A DNA stretch of 64,000 bases from an uncultured Clostridia bacterium (GCA_934454145.1 CAKSFT010000004.1:62001-126000), one strand, 5' to 3'; shown: positions 41,150 through 50,088, numbered from the stretch's first letter. Numbers and translations are program-made. The notes: generated by a model not told the origin, from the letters alone.

Positions 41150-41746
41150 TCAGAAAAACAAATGCTCCGCCAAAATCTTCAGTCCAATCCCGACAAGAAC
41201 AACACCGCCAAGGATTTCCGCTTTGTTGCCGAAGAGGTTGCCGCATTTTCCGCCTATGTACACCCCTGCCGCGGAAATCACAAATGCCACAATGCCAATT
41301 ATCCCCGACGCCTGCAAAAGCGCCGTCTGCGCAAGCGTGCACGGCGAAACAACACCCATGCCCATGGTTGCAAAAGTGACCCCGACAGCCAGCGCGTCAA
41401 TGCTTGTCGCAATTGCAAGCATTGTCAAAAGCTTGTTGTCCAGCGGATTCTTTATGTTTTCCTCCTCGTCCTTTTCGCTCAGTGCCTCATAAATCATCTT
41501 GCCGCCGATGAAGGCAAGCAATATAAAGGCAATCCAGTGGTCAAACGCAGAAATAAGCACAGAAAAAGCGCTCCCCAAAAGATAGCCCAAACACGGCATC
41601 ACAAACTGAAATACCCCAAAAAACAAGCCAATCTTAAACATTGCGCCCCCATGAGGCTTTTTCAGAACCATTCCGCTTGTTATGGAAACGGAAAAAGCGT
41701 CCATGGCAAGCGCCACGGCAATAAAAAATACCGATATAATATCCAT
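41150..41746 (-). CDS. mntP: Manganese efflux pump MntP
   Basis: This 198-residue membrane protein starts at ATG 41746 behind AAGGAAGG. It has six hydrophobic helices and the paired signature acidic residues: ALAMDAFSVSI in the first helix and ATSIDALAVGVTFA in the fourth, each with an Asp in the membrane. These are the diagnostic MntP (YebN/DUF204) motifs. A charged cytoplasmic loop (SEKDEEENIKNPLDN) separates the halves. It exports Mn(II). No yybP-ykoY manganese riboswitch is visible in the 45 bp separating it from gpsA. Confidence 0.9.
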   Translation of the reverse strand: MDIISVFFIAVALAMDAFSVSITSGMVLKKPHGGAMFKIGLFFGVFQFVMPCLGYLLGSAFSVLISAFDHWIAFILLAFIGGKMIYEALSEKDEEENIKNPLDNKLLTMLAIATSIDALAVGVTFATMGMGVVSPCTLAQTALLQASGIIGIVAFVISAAGVYIGGKCGNLFGNKAEILGGVVLVGIGLKILAEHLFF

Positions 41747-41791
41747 ATAAAACCTTCCTTTTTTGTTTGTTTGCAGTTGCAAAGCTTTTTA

Positions 41792-42784
41792 TTATTTATG
41801 TTCCGGCTTTTTGTCCCTTGTCATCAGGTCTGTCACCGCAAGCCTCGGGTTTTTGCCCTCAAAGAGTATCTTGTTTGCCTCCTCGACAATCGGCATCGAC
41901 ACGCCGTATCTTTTGCCAAGCTCATATGCCGCACCGGCTGTGTTTACGCCCTCGACAACCATGCCCACCTCGGCAAGCACTTTCTCAAGCGGCTCGCCCT
42001 TGCCCAGCAAAATCCCTGCGCGCCTGTTGCGGCTGTGCATGCTTGTGCAGGTCACAATCAAATCCCCGACACCCGAAAGCCCCAGAAATGTTTCGGCGTC
42101 CGCGCCCATCGCCACGCCAAGGCGTTTTATTTCGGCAAGTCCCCTTGTCATGAGGGCGGCTTTTGTGTTGTCGCCATAGCCCAATCCGTCGCATATGCCG
42201 GCACAGAGCGCAATGACATTTTTGAGCGCTCCGCCCAGCTCCACGCCCACAACGTCATGTGAAGTATATATCCTGAAATCACTGTTCATCACAAAGTTCT
42301 GCACAAATTCCGCCGCCCCTGCGTCACGCGACGCAACCACATTTGTCGTCGGCAGCTTCACCGCAACCTCCTCCGCATGCGACGGGCCGCTCATCACAAC
42401 CACCCTTGCCTGCGGTATCTCCTCCGAAAGAACCTGTGAGAGCCGCTTTAAACTGCCCTTTTCCAGTCCCTTTGAAAGATTCACCAAAACAGTGCCGTCT
42501 TTTATACAGCCGCACAGTTCTTTTGAAACCGTGCGCACAAGAGGACTCGGGAGCGCAAAAACAACAAGTTCCGCACCCTCTGTTGCCACACTCATGTCAG
42601 AGGTAAATTTTACATTTCGGGGGATTTTCACGCCGGGCAGATATTTTTTGTTCTCCCCGTCAGTCCTTATCTTTTCCAGTTCCTCCTCAAATTTGTTCCA
42701 CAAAAAGACATCTCTGCCCATGCCGGCAAGATGCACCGCCATCGCCGTGCCCCAGCTTCCCGCACCTATTACACATGCTTTCAC
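41792..42784 (-). CDS. gpsA: NAD(P)H-dependent glycerol-3-phosphate dehydrogenase
   Basis: The 330-residue enzyme reduces dihydroxyacetone phosphate to sn-glycerol 3-phosphate for phospholipid synthesis. The Rossmann motif is VIGAGSWGTAMAVHLAG at residues 4-20. Later motifs are FALPSPLVR, LVNLSKGLE, VVMSGPSHAEEVA, the catalytic Lys in ELGGALKNVIALCAGI near 187 and GLSGVGDLIVTC near 250. The start is a GTG at 42784 behind AAGGAG, six bases after plsY. Operon order der-plsY-gpsA matches the acyl-phosphate phospholipid pathway clustering seen in Bacillota. Confidence 0.96.
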   Translation of the reverse strand: MKACVIGAGSWGTAMAVHLAGMGRDVFLWNKFEEELEKIRTDGENKKYLPGVKIPRNVKFTSDMSVATEGAELVVFALPSPLVRTVSKELCGCIKDGTVLVNLSKGLEKGSLKRLSQVLSEEIPQARVVVMSGPSHAEEVAVKLPTTNVVASRDAGAAEFVQNFVMNSDFRIYTSHDVVGVELGGALKNVIALCAGICDGLGYGDNTKAALMTRGLAEIKRLGVAMGADAETFLGLSGVGDLIVTCTSMHSRNRRAGILLGKGEPLEKVLAEVGMVVEGVNTAGAAYELGKRYGVSMPIVEEANKILFEGKNPRLAVTDLMTRDKKPEHK

Positions 42785-42789
42785 CTATG

Positions 42790-43446
42790 TCACTCCTTAT
42801 CTTTCTTTGAAAAAAGTTTATTTTCACAGCCGTTTTTCAGCCTTGATATGTTGGCATGATGCTTCACAATCAAAAGCGCCGCCATAAGCACTGCCGAAAG
42901 CAGAAAAATTATATTGAAATTTTTCTCACCAAGCATAAACCCCAGCGCCAAAACAGGGTACAAAACCGCCGCAGACACCGAGCCGAGCGAAACATAGCGC
43001 GAAACAGCCATGACTGCCAAAGCCGCAGCAAGCACAATCAGCCCAATCTGCCAGTTAATCATCAAAACCGCGCCAAGGCTTGTCGCTACGCCTTTGCCGC
43101 CCTTGAATCCGAAAAATACCGGGAAATCATGTCCCAGCGCGACAAAAAAACCGGCGACATATTGCAGACTGCCCTCAAAAAAGCTCCCAGGTGCCGCGTT
43201 TTTCAGCCATATATTGAACAAAAGCGCCAAGCCGACAGCCAAAACACCCTTCACCACATCGCACACCAAGGTGAGCACACCTGCCGCCTTGCCGTGCACA
43301 CGCAGCATGTTTGTCGCGCCGGCATTGCCCGAGCCTTCCCTGCGGATATCTTCTGCTCCCATGGCCTTTGAGATAATCACCGCGCTTGAAACGCTTCCTA
43401 TAAAATATGAAACCACCACAACCAAAACAACAATTACCGTTTCCAT
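42790..43446 (-). CDS. plsY: Glycerol-3-phosphate acyltransferase PlsY
   Basis: This 218-residue membrane enzyme acylates glycerol 3-phosphate with acyl-phosphate. The three conserved loops are visible: SVSSAVIISKAMGAEDIRREGSGNAGATNMLRV near residue 20-55, the Gly-rich GHDFPVFFGFKGGKGVATSLG near 105-125, and the C-terminal KHHANISRLKNGCENKL with the conserved HxxN. Five transmembrane helices are expected. It is coupled with gpsA, which makes its substrate. Confidence 0.96.
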   Translation of the reverse strand: METVIVVLVVVVSYFIGSVSSAVIISKAMGAEDIRREGSGNAGATNMLRVHGKAAGVLTLVCDVVKGVLAVGLALLFNIWLKNAAPGSFFEGSLQYVAGFFVALGHDFPVFFGFKGGKGVATSLGAVLMINWQIGLIVLAAALAVMAVSRYVSLGSVSAAVLYPVLALGFMLGEKNFNIIFLLSAVLMAALLIVKHHANISRLKNGCENKLFSKKDKE

Positions 43447-43463
43447 AAAACCATTCCTTTTTT

Positions 43464-44786
43464 TTATTTATCCTTTTTTCTTTCTCTGATGATGAAGTGA
43501 ATCGGCGTTCCCTCAAAGCCGAAGGCGGCTCTGAATTGATTTTCTATATATCTCAGATATGAATAATGGAACAAATCACTGTCATTTACAAACAGCACAA
43601 AGGTCGGGGGTGCCGACGATGCCTGTGTTGCATAATATATCTTCAGGCGCTTACCCTTGTCGGAGGGCGGCTGCTGTTTTGCCGTCGCCTCGTTCAATAT
43701 GTCATTCAGCATACCCGTTGTGATTCTTCTCTTGTGCTGGATATTAACTTCTTTTATTTCGTCCAGCAGATTATCCACACGCTTTCCGGTTTTTGCCGAT
43801 ATAAACAGAATCGGCGCATATGACATGTACGCAAAATGCTCTTTCACCCTCAGTCTGAAGGACTTCATTGTTTTGTCGTCCTTTTCGATGCTGTCCCACT
43901 TGTTTACGGCAATTATGCATGCCCTTCCCTGTTCGTGCGCATATCCGGCAATCTTGGTGTCCTGCTCTGTCAGACCCTCGCCCGCGTCCACCATAATCAC
44001 ACACACGTCGCTCCTGTCCACCGCGGCAAGCGAACGCACAACACTGTAACGCTCAACGGTTTCGTCAATCTTTCCGCGCTTTCTCATTCCGGCGGTGTCT
44101 ATAAAGAGGTATTTGTCCTCACCTTTCACAAAATGCGAGTCTATCGCGTCGCGTGTCGTGCCGGCGACATCGGAAACAATAACCCTTTCTTCACCCAGAA
44201 TCCTGTTTATAAGCGACGACTTGCCGGCATTCGGTCTGCCGATTACAGCCACTTTTATTTCATCTTCGTCCTCAGAGAGATTCGCGTCCTCGGGGAATTC
44301 CGAGCATACCCTGTCAAGCAGGTCACCCACACCCAGCCCGTGTGTCGAAGAAACGGCAATCGGGTCGCCGAGCCCCAGGTTATAAAATTCATAAAACTCC
44401 AGCGGAGGGTCACCGATGTTGTCAACCTTGTTTACAGCAAGCACAATCTTCTTGTTTGCCTTCAAAAGCATAGATGCCACATCGCGGTCATTCGCCGTCA
44501 CGCCGTCTTTCACATTCACAAGCAAAACCACAACGTCTGCCATTTCTATGGCAAGCTCTGCCTGGCGGCGCATCTGCACAAGGATTTTGTCCTTGCCGGC
44601 AGGCTCTATGCCGCCCGTGTCCACCAGGGTAAAATTTTTGTCAAGCCAGCTTGCGTCCGCATAAATCCTGTCGCGCGTGACGCCGGGCGTATCCTCTACT
44701 ATACTTATTCGCTGTCCCGATATTTTATTAAACAAAGTCGATTTTCCCACATTCGGTCTGCCGACTATCGCCACCAATGGTTTCAT
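43464..44786 (-). CDS. der: Ribosome-assembly GTPase Der (EngA)
   Basis: The 440-residue protein has two tandem GTPase domains and a C-terminal KH-like domain. Domain 1 has P-loop GRPNVGKSTLFN near residue 8, DTPG and NKVD. Domain 2 has GRPNAGKSSLIN near 183, DTAGMRKRGKI and NKWD. The C-terminal part ends with FVLFVNDSDLFHYSYLRYIENQFR and IHFIIRERKK. Der acts in 50S subunit maturation. It is 40 bp downstream of the DUF512 gene, its usual neighbour in Clostridia, and 17 bp upstream of plsY. Confidence 0.97.
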   Translation of the reverse strand: MKPLVAIVGRPNVGKSTLFNKISGQRISIVEDTPGVTRDRIYADASWLDKNFTLVDTGGIEPAGKDKILVQMRRQAELAIEMADVVVLLVNVKDGVTANDRDVASMLLKANKKIVLAVNKVDNIGDPPLEFYEFYNLGLGDPIAVSSTHGLGVGDLLDRVCSEFPEDANLSEDEDEIKVAVIGRPNAGKSSLINRILGEERVIVSDVAGTTRDAIDSHFVKGEDKYLFIDTAGMRKRGKIDETVERYSVVRSLAAVDRSDVCVIMVDAGEGLTEQDTKIAGYAHEQGRACIIAVNKWDSIEKDDKTMKSFRLRVKEHFAYMSYAPILFISAKTGKRVDNLLDEIKEVNIQHKRRITTGMLNDILNEATAKQQPPSDKGKRLKIYYATQASSAPPTFVLFVNDSDLFHYSYLRYIENQFRAAFGFEGTPIHFIIRERKKDK

Positions 44787-44825
44787 AATCTATGTTCATT
44801 CCTTTCTGTGCAAAACAATGTTTTG

Positions 44826-46148
44826 CTAAAATTCCAATTCTTCGCCCAAAAGCTTTTCCACAAAGTCATACCCGTCGTTTTCAATCGGCGTAACATTCAC
44901 GCCCAGCTCTTCTTCCAGCCGGTCAAGCGTCACATCGTCCAAAAAGACGTCATCACCGTCGCGCAGCATAACCCTCGGGATAAACAAATCCTCCGTTTTT
45001 ATTTTTCCCTTAAGCTGTTTTATGATATCACCGCCGCAGACAAGCCCGGCAACATTGACCCCGCCGCCGAAAAATTCGTTTTTGACGGCATATACCCTTG
45101 CAGAAAACCCTTCTGCCGCGTCCGCCAGTCTTTCCGCAAGGCCTTTTATAAAATCATACGCAAGCTCTCCTGTTGCGAGAGTCACTTTTCTCATGCGCTT
45201 TTTGGGCTTTATCATGGCAACCGCCGCCGAAAACTCTTCCTCCATGGAGGCAATCAGCCCCACTCCGTTTTCCAGCTGCGGAAAGCCCTCATATTCTCCC
45301 GCCCCGGGGAGTTTTTGTCCTGCATTTATATAAAACTCGTCCGAGAGATACACAAGCCTTGTCCCGATTTCTTCTGCAAATTTTCTCTGGAACCCCTCAA
45401 CAAGCTCAATCACCTCCGCACATTCCCCGGCCGTAAATTCACGCAGCCGGCACAAGCCCTCTCTGTGCGCCGTCAGCCCCACCGGCACAATGGCAAGACT
45501 GTCGGCATAAGGATACAGTTTCCTTATGTCGGTTATCGTGCGCACCAATTCTCTGCCGTCATTAAACCCCGGGCAAAGCACTACCTGGCAGTTCATGTGA
45601 ATACCGTTTTCGTAAAATCTCTGCATAATTTCATAAACTCTCCCGGCAAAGCGGTTGTGCAGCATCTTCACCCTCAGCTCTGGGTTTGTCGTATGCACCG
45701 AGATGTTTATCGGCGAAACATGCATCTTTATCATGCGGTCAAGCTCGCTGTCCTTCATGTTTGTCAGCGTCACATAGTTCCCCTGCAAAAACGAAAGCCG
45801 TGTGTCGTCGTCCTTGAAGTATACCGTTTCTCTCATGCCCTTGGGCAATTGGTCTATAAAGCAGAAAATGCATTTGTTTGTACAGCTTTTTGCATCGTCA
45901 ATCAAGCCCGATTCAAATTCAATGCCGATGTCTTCATAATCGTTTTCTATTGTTATTTCTTCTATGGTGCCGTCCTTTTTTCCTATGGTGACGGTGACTT
46001 CATATTCCGACATCAGATATCTGTACTCCAGAATGTCATGCACTTCAAATCCGTTTAAAAAAAGCAAGGTGTCGCCCGGCTCAATCCCGGCCTCTTCTGC
46101 CGCAGAACCCGGCAGAACACCGGTTACTTTGCACGCATTTTCCTTCAT
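44826..46148 (-). CDS. DUF512 protein with PDZ and radical-SAM-like domains
   Basis: This 440-residue protein starts with a PDZ-like segment (VTGVLPGSAAEEAGIEPGDTLLFLNG), then a radical-SAM-type cluster SCTNKCIFCFIDQLPKGMR near residue 88 with the C-x3-C-x2-C spacing. It ends with the DUF512 domain (LATGELAYDFIKGLAERL, FFGGGVNVAGLVCGGDI). It is widespread in Clostridia next to der, and its reaction is unknown to me. A short palindromic repeat lies upstream, followed by the AraC regulator gene. It starts the DUF512-der-plsY-gpsA cluster. Confidence 0.9.
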   Translation of the reverse strand: MKENACKVTGVLPGSAAEEAGIEPGDTLLFLNGFEVHDILEYRYLMSEYEVTVTIGKKDGTIEEITIENDYEDIGIEFESGLIDDAKSCTNKCIFCFIDQLPKGMRETVYFKDDDTRLSFLQGNYVTLTNMKDSELDRMIKMHVSPINISVHTTNPELRVKMLHNRFAGRVYEIMQRFYENGIHMNCQVVLCPGFNDGRELVRTITDIRKLYPYADSLAIVPVGLTAHREGLCRLREFTAGECAEVIELVEGFQRKFAEEIGTRLVYLSDEFYINAGQKLPGAGEYEGFPQLENGVGLIASMEEEFSAAVAMIKPKKRMRKVTLATGELAYDFIKGLAERLADAAEGFSARVYAVKNEFFGGGVNVAGLVCGGDIIKQLKGKIKTEDLFIPRVMLRDGDDVFLDDVTLDRLEEELGVNVTPIENDGYDFVEKLLGEELEF

Positions 46149-46180
46149 TTTTTATATCTTCCTCCCAAGAACAGTTAATA

Positions 46181-46216
46181 CAGGTAATTGTAAAACCAAT
46201 TTTTTACAATTACCTG
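46181..46216. repeat. Short palindromic repeat upstream of the DUF512 gene
   Basis: CAGGTAATTGTAAAACCA at the left is the near-perfect reverse complement of ...TTTTTTACAATTACCTG at the right. It is the clearest solo terminal hairpin in the window. Confidence 0.8.
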
Positions 46217-46325
46217 ACAGTCAAACTAAAGGTAATATCATATATTTTCCCACAAAACACCAAAATAATCAAGCCTTTTTTTGAAATTTCATTTACATAG
46301 TACAAATAACGGCAAAAACAACACT

Positions 46326-47207
46326 CTATCTTGTTGTTAAATCCCTATTCTTCCGATATGCCTTGCGATACTCCGACGGGGATTTGCCGGCATATTCGCG
46401 GAAGACGTTTGCAAAATAGTTGGAATCGGAAAAGCCCACCTGCTGCGCAATATCGCTTATGCTCAATGTCCCGTTTTCCAAAAGCTTTTTTGCGCTTTCC
46501 GCTCTCACGCGGTTTATATAAGTGTTTATCCCCACTCCATAGCGTTTTTTAAAAAGATGGCTCACATATGATTCACTGCACCGGCAATATGCCGCAATCT
46601 TTTTCAGGCTTGTTTTTTCGCGGAAATTATACTGTGCATAAGAAAGAATACGCCCCAGCACATAATCCGCGCCGCCGCGGTCAAAATACGGCTCATATTC
46701 TTTTATGCCGTCCTTTTCCCACAAAAGTTCCAGGCTGTAACAAAGCGGCTTCAGGATAACCTCAAGCTCTTTTATGTCGGGCATTTCCCCCGAAAGCATG
46801 CCATATGCCGCAAAAAGCTTATCCCTGTCAATCATAAACATCTCCGATGCCGCGTTGATTCTCGGCTCTGCCTTTTTCTTGTCTATGGCATAGCCGCTTA
46901 CGCACAAAAACCCGTACACTCTGCCCCCGGTGCAGACCGGCATGACATATTCCTCCACCCCGGCATAGCACATGCCCCAAAAGGCGCCCTGTCTGCACCT
47001 TTCAAAAACCTTGCTCTGGCACTTTATGCACTTGTCCCACGCATACACATTTTCCTTTATTGCCGTGCAATACGGGTTGCTGTGTGTGTTGTACGGGCTT
47101 TCGTCCTCCAGGGAGGACAGCCCCGGGTGGACGGTGACCGACAAGCGGTGCCCGGTTTTCAGATATTCCATGTATGCTGTTATGTCCTTTATCATCGCGT
47201 TTGCCAA
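46326..47207 (-). CDS. AraC-family regulator with N-terminal PocR sensor domain
   Basis: The 293-residue protein probably starts at a TTG at 47207, ten bases after GGAGG; the next ATG is too far from it. Residues about 5-160 are a PocR domain (LSVTVHPGLSS, NPYCTAIKENVYAWDKCIKCQSK, FWGMCYAGVEEYVMPVCTGGRVYGFLCVSGY), a ligand-binding PAS-like fold. The last 100 residues are an AraC double helix-turn-helix (TSLKKIAAYCRCSESYVSHLF, LSISDIAQQVGFSDSNYFANVF). PocR regulates propanediol metabolism and microcompartment genes in enterics. Here the gene is divergent from eutS-eutP, so those are the likely targets. Confidence 0.88.
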   Translation of the reverse strand: MANAMIKDITAYMEYLKTGHRLSVTVHPGLSSLEDESPYNTHSNPYCTAIKENVYAWDKCIKCQSKVFERCRQGAFWGMCYAGVEEYVMPVCTGGRVYGFLCVSGYAIDKKKAEPRINAASEMFMIDRDKLFAAYGMLSGEMPDIKELEVILKPLCYSLELLWEKDGIKEYEPYFDRGGADYVLGRILSYAQYNFREKTSLKKIAAYCRCSESYVSHLFKKRYGVGINTYINRVRAESAKKLLENGTLSISDIAQQVGFSDSNYFANVFREYAGKSPSEYRKAYRKNRDLTTR

Positions 47208-47405
47208 AGCCCCGTCACCTCCCTCTTTCGGTTTTGGCAGTTTTATTTCATTATATCACACTTTCCTCATTCTGTGAATATTAAAATCGATTATTTTTTG
47301 CCGTTTTTGTAATCATAATGTCCAAATGTCACACCGCTGACAAATATGTCTTTAATCATTAATAAAAAATTAATCTTTTTTACATGAATATTTTATTATT
47401 CACGC

Positions 47406-47434
47406 TTGATTTTCCGCGGAAAGAATGATATACT
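47406..47434 (+). promoter_or_regulatory. Promoter of eutS-eutP
   Basis: TTGATT at 47406-47411 and TATACT at 47429-47434 have a 17-base spacer, 42 bp before the eutS ATG. Confidence 0.6.
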
Positions 47435-47476
47435 AAAGAGTATACAAAAGCTTTACCGAACAGGAGGTATGCACTG

Positions 47477-47860
47477 ATGGATATAACGGATATCCTGAAA
47501 AACGAAACCGACACAAAACTCAGGATTATTCAGGAACTTGTGCCCGGGCGTCAGATTACTCTTGCCCACATCATCGCAAGTCCCGATGAAATAGTGTATA
47601 AAAAACTCGGTTTAAACCCCGACATAGATTATAAAAACGCCGCAATCGGCATACTCACGGTGAGCCCGGCGGAAACCGCGGTCATCGCCGCCGATGTTGC
47701 GCTCAAGCACGCCGATGTAGAGCTCGGCTTTGTGGACCGTTTCAGCGGCACAATCATCATCACCGGGCTTGTCGCCGACACCGAAACAGCTATCCGCGCC
47801 GCAGTGGACTACATAGGCGGCACCCTTGGGTTTACCGTATGTGAGGTCACACGCACATAA
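47477..47860 (+). CDS. eutS: BMC shell protein, EutS/PduU type
   Basis: This 127-residue microcompartment shell protein has the circularly permuted BMC fold. The N-terminal beta-barrel-forming stretch (RIIQELVPGRQITLAHIIASP) is followed by IGILTVSPAETAVIAADVALKHADVELGFVDRFSGTIIITG, the core of EutS. It forms hexamers in the shell of ethanolamine- or propanediol-type microcompartments. No enzyme or other shell gene accompanies it, only eutP. It starts behind AGGAGG, and its stop overlaps the eutP start (TAATG). Confidence 0.92.
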   Translation: MDITDILKNETDTKLRIIQELVPGRQITLAHIIASPDEIVYKKLGLNPDIDYKNAAIGILTVSPAETAVIAADVALKHADVELGFVDRFSGTIIITGLVADTETAIRAAVDYIGGTLGFTVCEVTRT

Positions 47861-48318
47861 TGAAGAAAATTATACTTATCGGCAGGAGCGAAGCCGGCAA
47901 AACCACCCTTATACAGGCTTTGAAGGGCGAAAAAATAGAATATCACAAAACCCAGTATGTAAACAATTTTGATGTCATCATTGACACCCCCGGCGAATAT
48001 ATTGAAAGCAGGATATTCGGCGGTGCGCTTGCGATGTATACCTTTGAATCGCAGGTTGTCGGGCTTCTCCTGAGCGCGTCGGAACCGTACTCGCTTTACA
48101 GCCCGTGCATCGCGCCGCTTGCAAACCGCGATGTCATCGGCATCGTGACAAAAACCGACTGCGCCGACGCAAACCCGCGTCTTGCGGAGCATTGGCTGCG
48201 ACTTGCCGGCTGCCGCAAGGTGTTTTGCGTCAGCTCTTACACAGGAGAGGGCGTGTGGCAGATTCTTGATTATCTGCGCGAGCCCGGAGATGTCCTCCCA
48301 TGGGAGAAGGACAAGTAA
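47860..48318 (+). CDS. eutP: EutP/PduV-type small GTPase
   Basis: The 152-residue protein has a P-loop GRSEAGKTTLIQAL at residues 8-21, IDTPGEYIE as G3 near 44 and TKTDC as G4 near 105. The substitution GEYIE instead of GE-x-x-D is typical of EutP/PduV. These proteins associate with microcompartments, and their role is not fully known. It overlaps eutS by one base. No further eut or pdu genes follow; an IreB gene is next after 84 bp. Confidence 0.92.
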   Translation: MKKIILIGRSEAGKTTLIQALKGEKIEYHKTQYVNNFDVIIDTPGEYIESRIFGGALAMYTFESQVVGLLLSASEPYSLYSPCIAPLANRDVIGIVTKTDCADANPRLAEHWLRLAGCRKVFCVSSYTGEGVWQILDYLREPGDVLPWEKDK

Positions 48319-48402
48319 GCAGCCACATGCCGGGAATCGGGCATTTTCACAAAAAACTTTACAATTATCTATCTTCAGTTTTAAAAAAAGGGAGGAATAA
48401 CC

Positions 48403-48654
48403 ATGGATTTCAACGAAACAGTCAAAATCAACATAGACTATGACCGCGAAAAAGAGGTTCGCGAAATAATGTCGCTTGTATACGACGCCCTCACGGTAAA
48501 AGGATACGACCCGATAAGCCAGATTGTCGGTTACATCATGTCGGGCGACCCGACCTATATAACAGGACACAACGGCGCAAGAAACCTCATTGTAAAAATT
48601 GAGCGCGACGAGATTCTCGAGGTTTTGGTGAAGCACTACATCAACTCCCTTTAA
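48403..48654 (+). CDS. ireB: IreB-family regulatory phosphoprotein (UPF0297)
   Basis: This 83-residue protein matches IreB/YrzL from end to end: FNETVKINIDYDREKEVREI, VYDALTVKGYDPISQIVGYI, MSGDPTYITGHNGARNLI. IreB is a substrate of PASTA Ser/Thr kinases in Gram-positive bacteria and affects cell-wall stress tolerance. In most Bacillota it is beside alaS and ruvX; here it is beside a PHP phosphatase. The start follows GGGAGG. Confidence 0.9.
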   Translation: MDFNETVKINIDYDREKEVREIMSLVYDALTVKGYDPISQIVGYIMSGDPTYITGHNGARNLIVKIERDEILEVLVKHYINSL

Positions 48655-48677
48655 GATAACAAAGGAGCGTACGGAAT

Positions 48678-49433
48678 ATGATAGATTTTCACTCGCATAT
48701 ACTCCCCGGGATTGACGACGGGGCAAAGGACCCGGAACAATCCATGGATATGCTCAGGGCCTGTGCCGCGGCAGGGGTCAAAAAGGTTGTTCTTACGCCG
48801 CATTGTTATCACACCGATGACAAAGACATACGGGATTATATCCGCCAAAGGAATGAAAAATACCGTACTCTGAAAAAAACCGCTAAAGACTCCGGCGAAA
48901 ATCTTCCCGAAATGCTTTTGGGGTGCGAGCTTCATCTCAGCAAATTTCACGCAAAATCAGAATATCTCAGGGAGCTTGCCATAGAAGGCACAAATTACAT
49001 TATGCTTGAGATGCCGATGGGCAAATGGGAAAACGAACTTTATGATGCGATATATTCCATCTCGCTAAAAGGTCTGCGCCCCATCATGGCGCACATCGAC
49101 CGCTATTTTTTCGGGCACAAAAAGGATTTTCACAACCTTTATTCTCTCGATTTGACATACCAGGCAAATTGCGATTCCTTCCTCATGCCGCGCATAAAAA
49201 AACAAATGCCGTATTTTTTTGAAGCAGGGGCGATACACCTTTTGGGGAGCGACATGCACAATCTGTCCTCGCGCACGACACACATGGCAGAATGTAAAAA
49301 AACAATTATTGAAAAATACGGGCAGAAATATTATGATTTTCTGGACAGGAATTCAAACCTTGTCCTCCAAAACAAAGACGTTGACATACAATATTTCGAC
49401 AAAATGACTTTTTGGCAAAAAATTAAACTCTGA
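48678..49433 (+). CDS. CpsB/YwqE-type PHP phosphatase
   Basis: This 251-residue protein begins IDFHSHILPGIDDGAKDPEQS, the exact opening of CpsB/YwqE manganese-dependent protein-tyrosine phosphatases of the PHP superfamily. Further metal ligands lie in VVLTPHCYH, GCELHLSK and LLGSDMHNLSSR near residue 195. These enzymes dephosphorylate the tyrosine autokinase that controls capsule or exopolysaccharide assembly. No capsule gene is adjacent. It starts 23 bp after ireB behind AAGGAG. Confidence 0.88.
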   Translation: MIDFHSHILPGIDDGAKDPEQSMDMLRACAAAGVKKVVLTPHCYHTDDKDIRDYIRQRNEKYRTLKKTAKDSGENLPEMLLGCELHLSKFHAKSEYLRELAIEGTNYIMLEMPMGKWENELYDAIYSISLKGLRPIMAHIDRYFFGHKKDFHNLYSLDLTYQANCDSFLMPRIKKQMPYFFEAGAIHLLGSDMHNLSSRTTHMAECKKTIIEKYGQKYYDFLDRNSNLVLQNKDVDIQYFDKMTFWQKIKL

Positions 49434-49473
49434 AAAAGGTTTTTGATAAACAAAACCTTTTTCAGAGTTTTTT
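49428..49473. terminator. Bidirectional terminator between converging genes
   Basis: CTCTGAAAAAGGTTTT and AAAACCTTTTTCAGAG form a perfect 16-bp stem followed by TTTTTT on the plus strand. It serves the PHP phosphatase gene and overlaps the end of the converging helical-bundle gene. Confidence 0.85.
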
Positions 49474-49906
49474 ACAGAAATTTTTTCAAATCGTCCTCAA
49501 AATCTTCTTCGATTTTTATGATTCGCCGGGTCATATCCTTTGCCGACTCGTCCGCCGACTCATATTGGTTCAGATATTTGTTGAGCGACTTTATCCCCAT
49601 GCTGCACCCGTCTGTCATCAGGTCGGCAACGGTTTTGTTGTCATCATCAATCATCATCTTAAAATTCGTCTTTAAATATGACATTCCCCTTGCCATTATG
49701 TTCGGCTTGCTGCCGCCTATTCCAAAGCCGCTCATCAGACTTTCCAGTTCCTCTTCAAGTTTCTTGTGCCTGTCATTATACGCATTGAGGATATTTTTCA
49801 ACTCTTTGTCATCGGTGCGCGGCAAAACCTCCGAGATTGCCTCAATCCCCATTTTCACGCCTTGTTCACATTCCTTCAAAAGCTCTGTAGTGTCATTGCC
49901 TGCCAT
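49472..49906 (-). CDS. Four-helix-bundle protein, DUF2383-like
   Basis: The protein of about 144 residues starts at ATG 49906, behind GGAG. It is highly helical and acidic (TTELLKECEQGVKMGIEAIS, KELKNILNAYNDRHKKLEEE, DDDNKTVADLMTDGCSMGIKS, ESADESAKDMTRRIIKIEED). The pattern resembles the DUF2383/PA2169 ferritin-like bundle found in stress-related proteins, but no E-x-x-H iron site is obvious. A 24-base identity over its ribosome site and start codon is shared with thiT, as part of a longer homologous leader. Function unknown. Confidence 0.72.
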   Translation of the reverse strand: MAGNDTTELLKECEQGVKMGIEAISEVLPRTDDKELKNILNAYNDRHKKLEEELESLMSGFGIGGSKPNIMARGMSYLKTNFKMMIDDDNKTVADLMTDGCSMGIKSLNKYLNQYESADESAKDMTRRIIKIEEDFEDDLKKFL

Positions 49907-50088
49907 AATAATCTCCATTCCGCCGCCCTGCATCGGCACAAATAGTAATGAAAAATCTCTTATCGGCAGGGCAAGGAATGACAAGAGATTATTGCGCCCA
50001 TATGCGTTTCCGGGCAAAGCGGGGAAATTTTCGCACGGGCTTTTCAATTCCGCCGGAGGCTGACGTGAAAGAAACTTTCACGTTATTC
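49907..50088 (-). promoter_or_regulatory. Structured leader of the helical-bundle gene, related to the thiT leader
   Basis: On the minus strand, ACGTGAAAG/CTTTCACGT (50083-50075 with 50071-50063) is a perfect hairpin. CCTCCGGCGGA follows, then a longer imperfect GCCCGTGCG/CGCATATGGGC stem. An 11-bp stem AATCTCTTGTC/GATAAGAGATT (49990-49980 with 49964-49954) encloses GCCCTGC (49972-49966), which is complementary to GCAGGGC (49931-49925) directly before GGCGGAATGGAG. Order and spacing match 31588-31734. Confidence 0.7.

Noticed and set aside
43836..46058. 740-codon plus-strand open frame
   Set aside because: It runs antisense through der and the DUF512 gene, both unmistakable, and its translation is His/Arg/Phe-rich noise.
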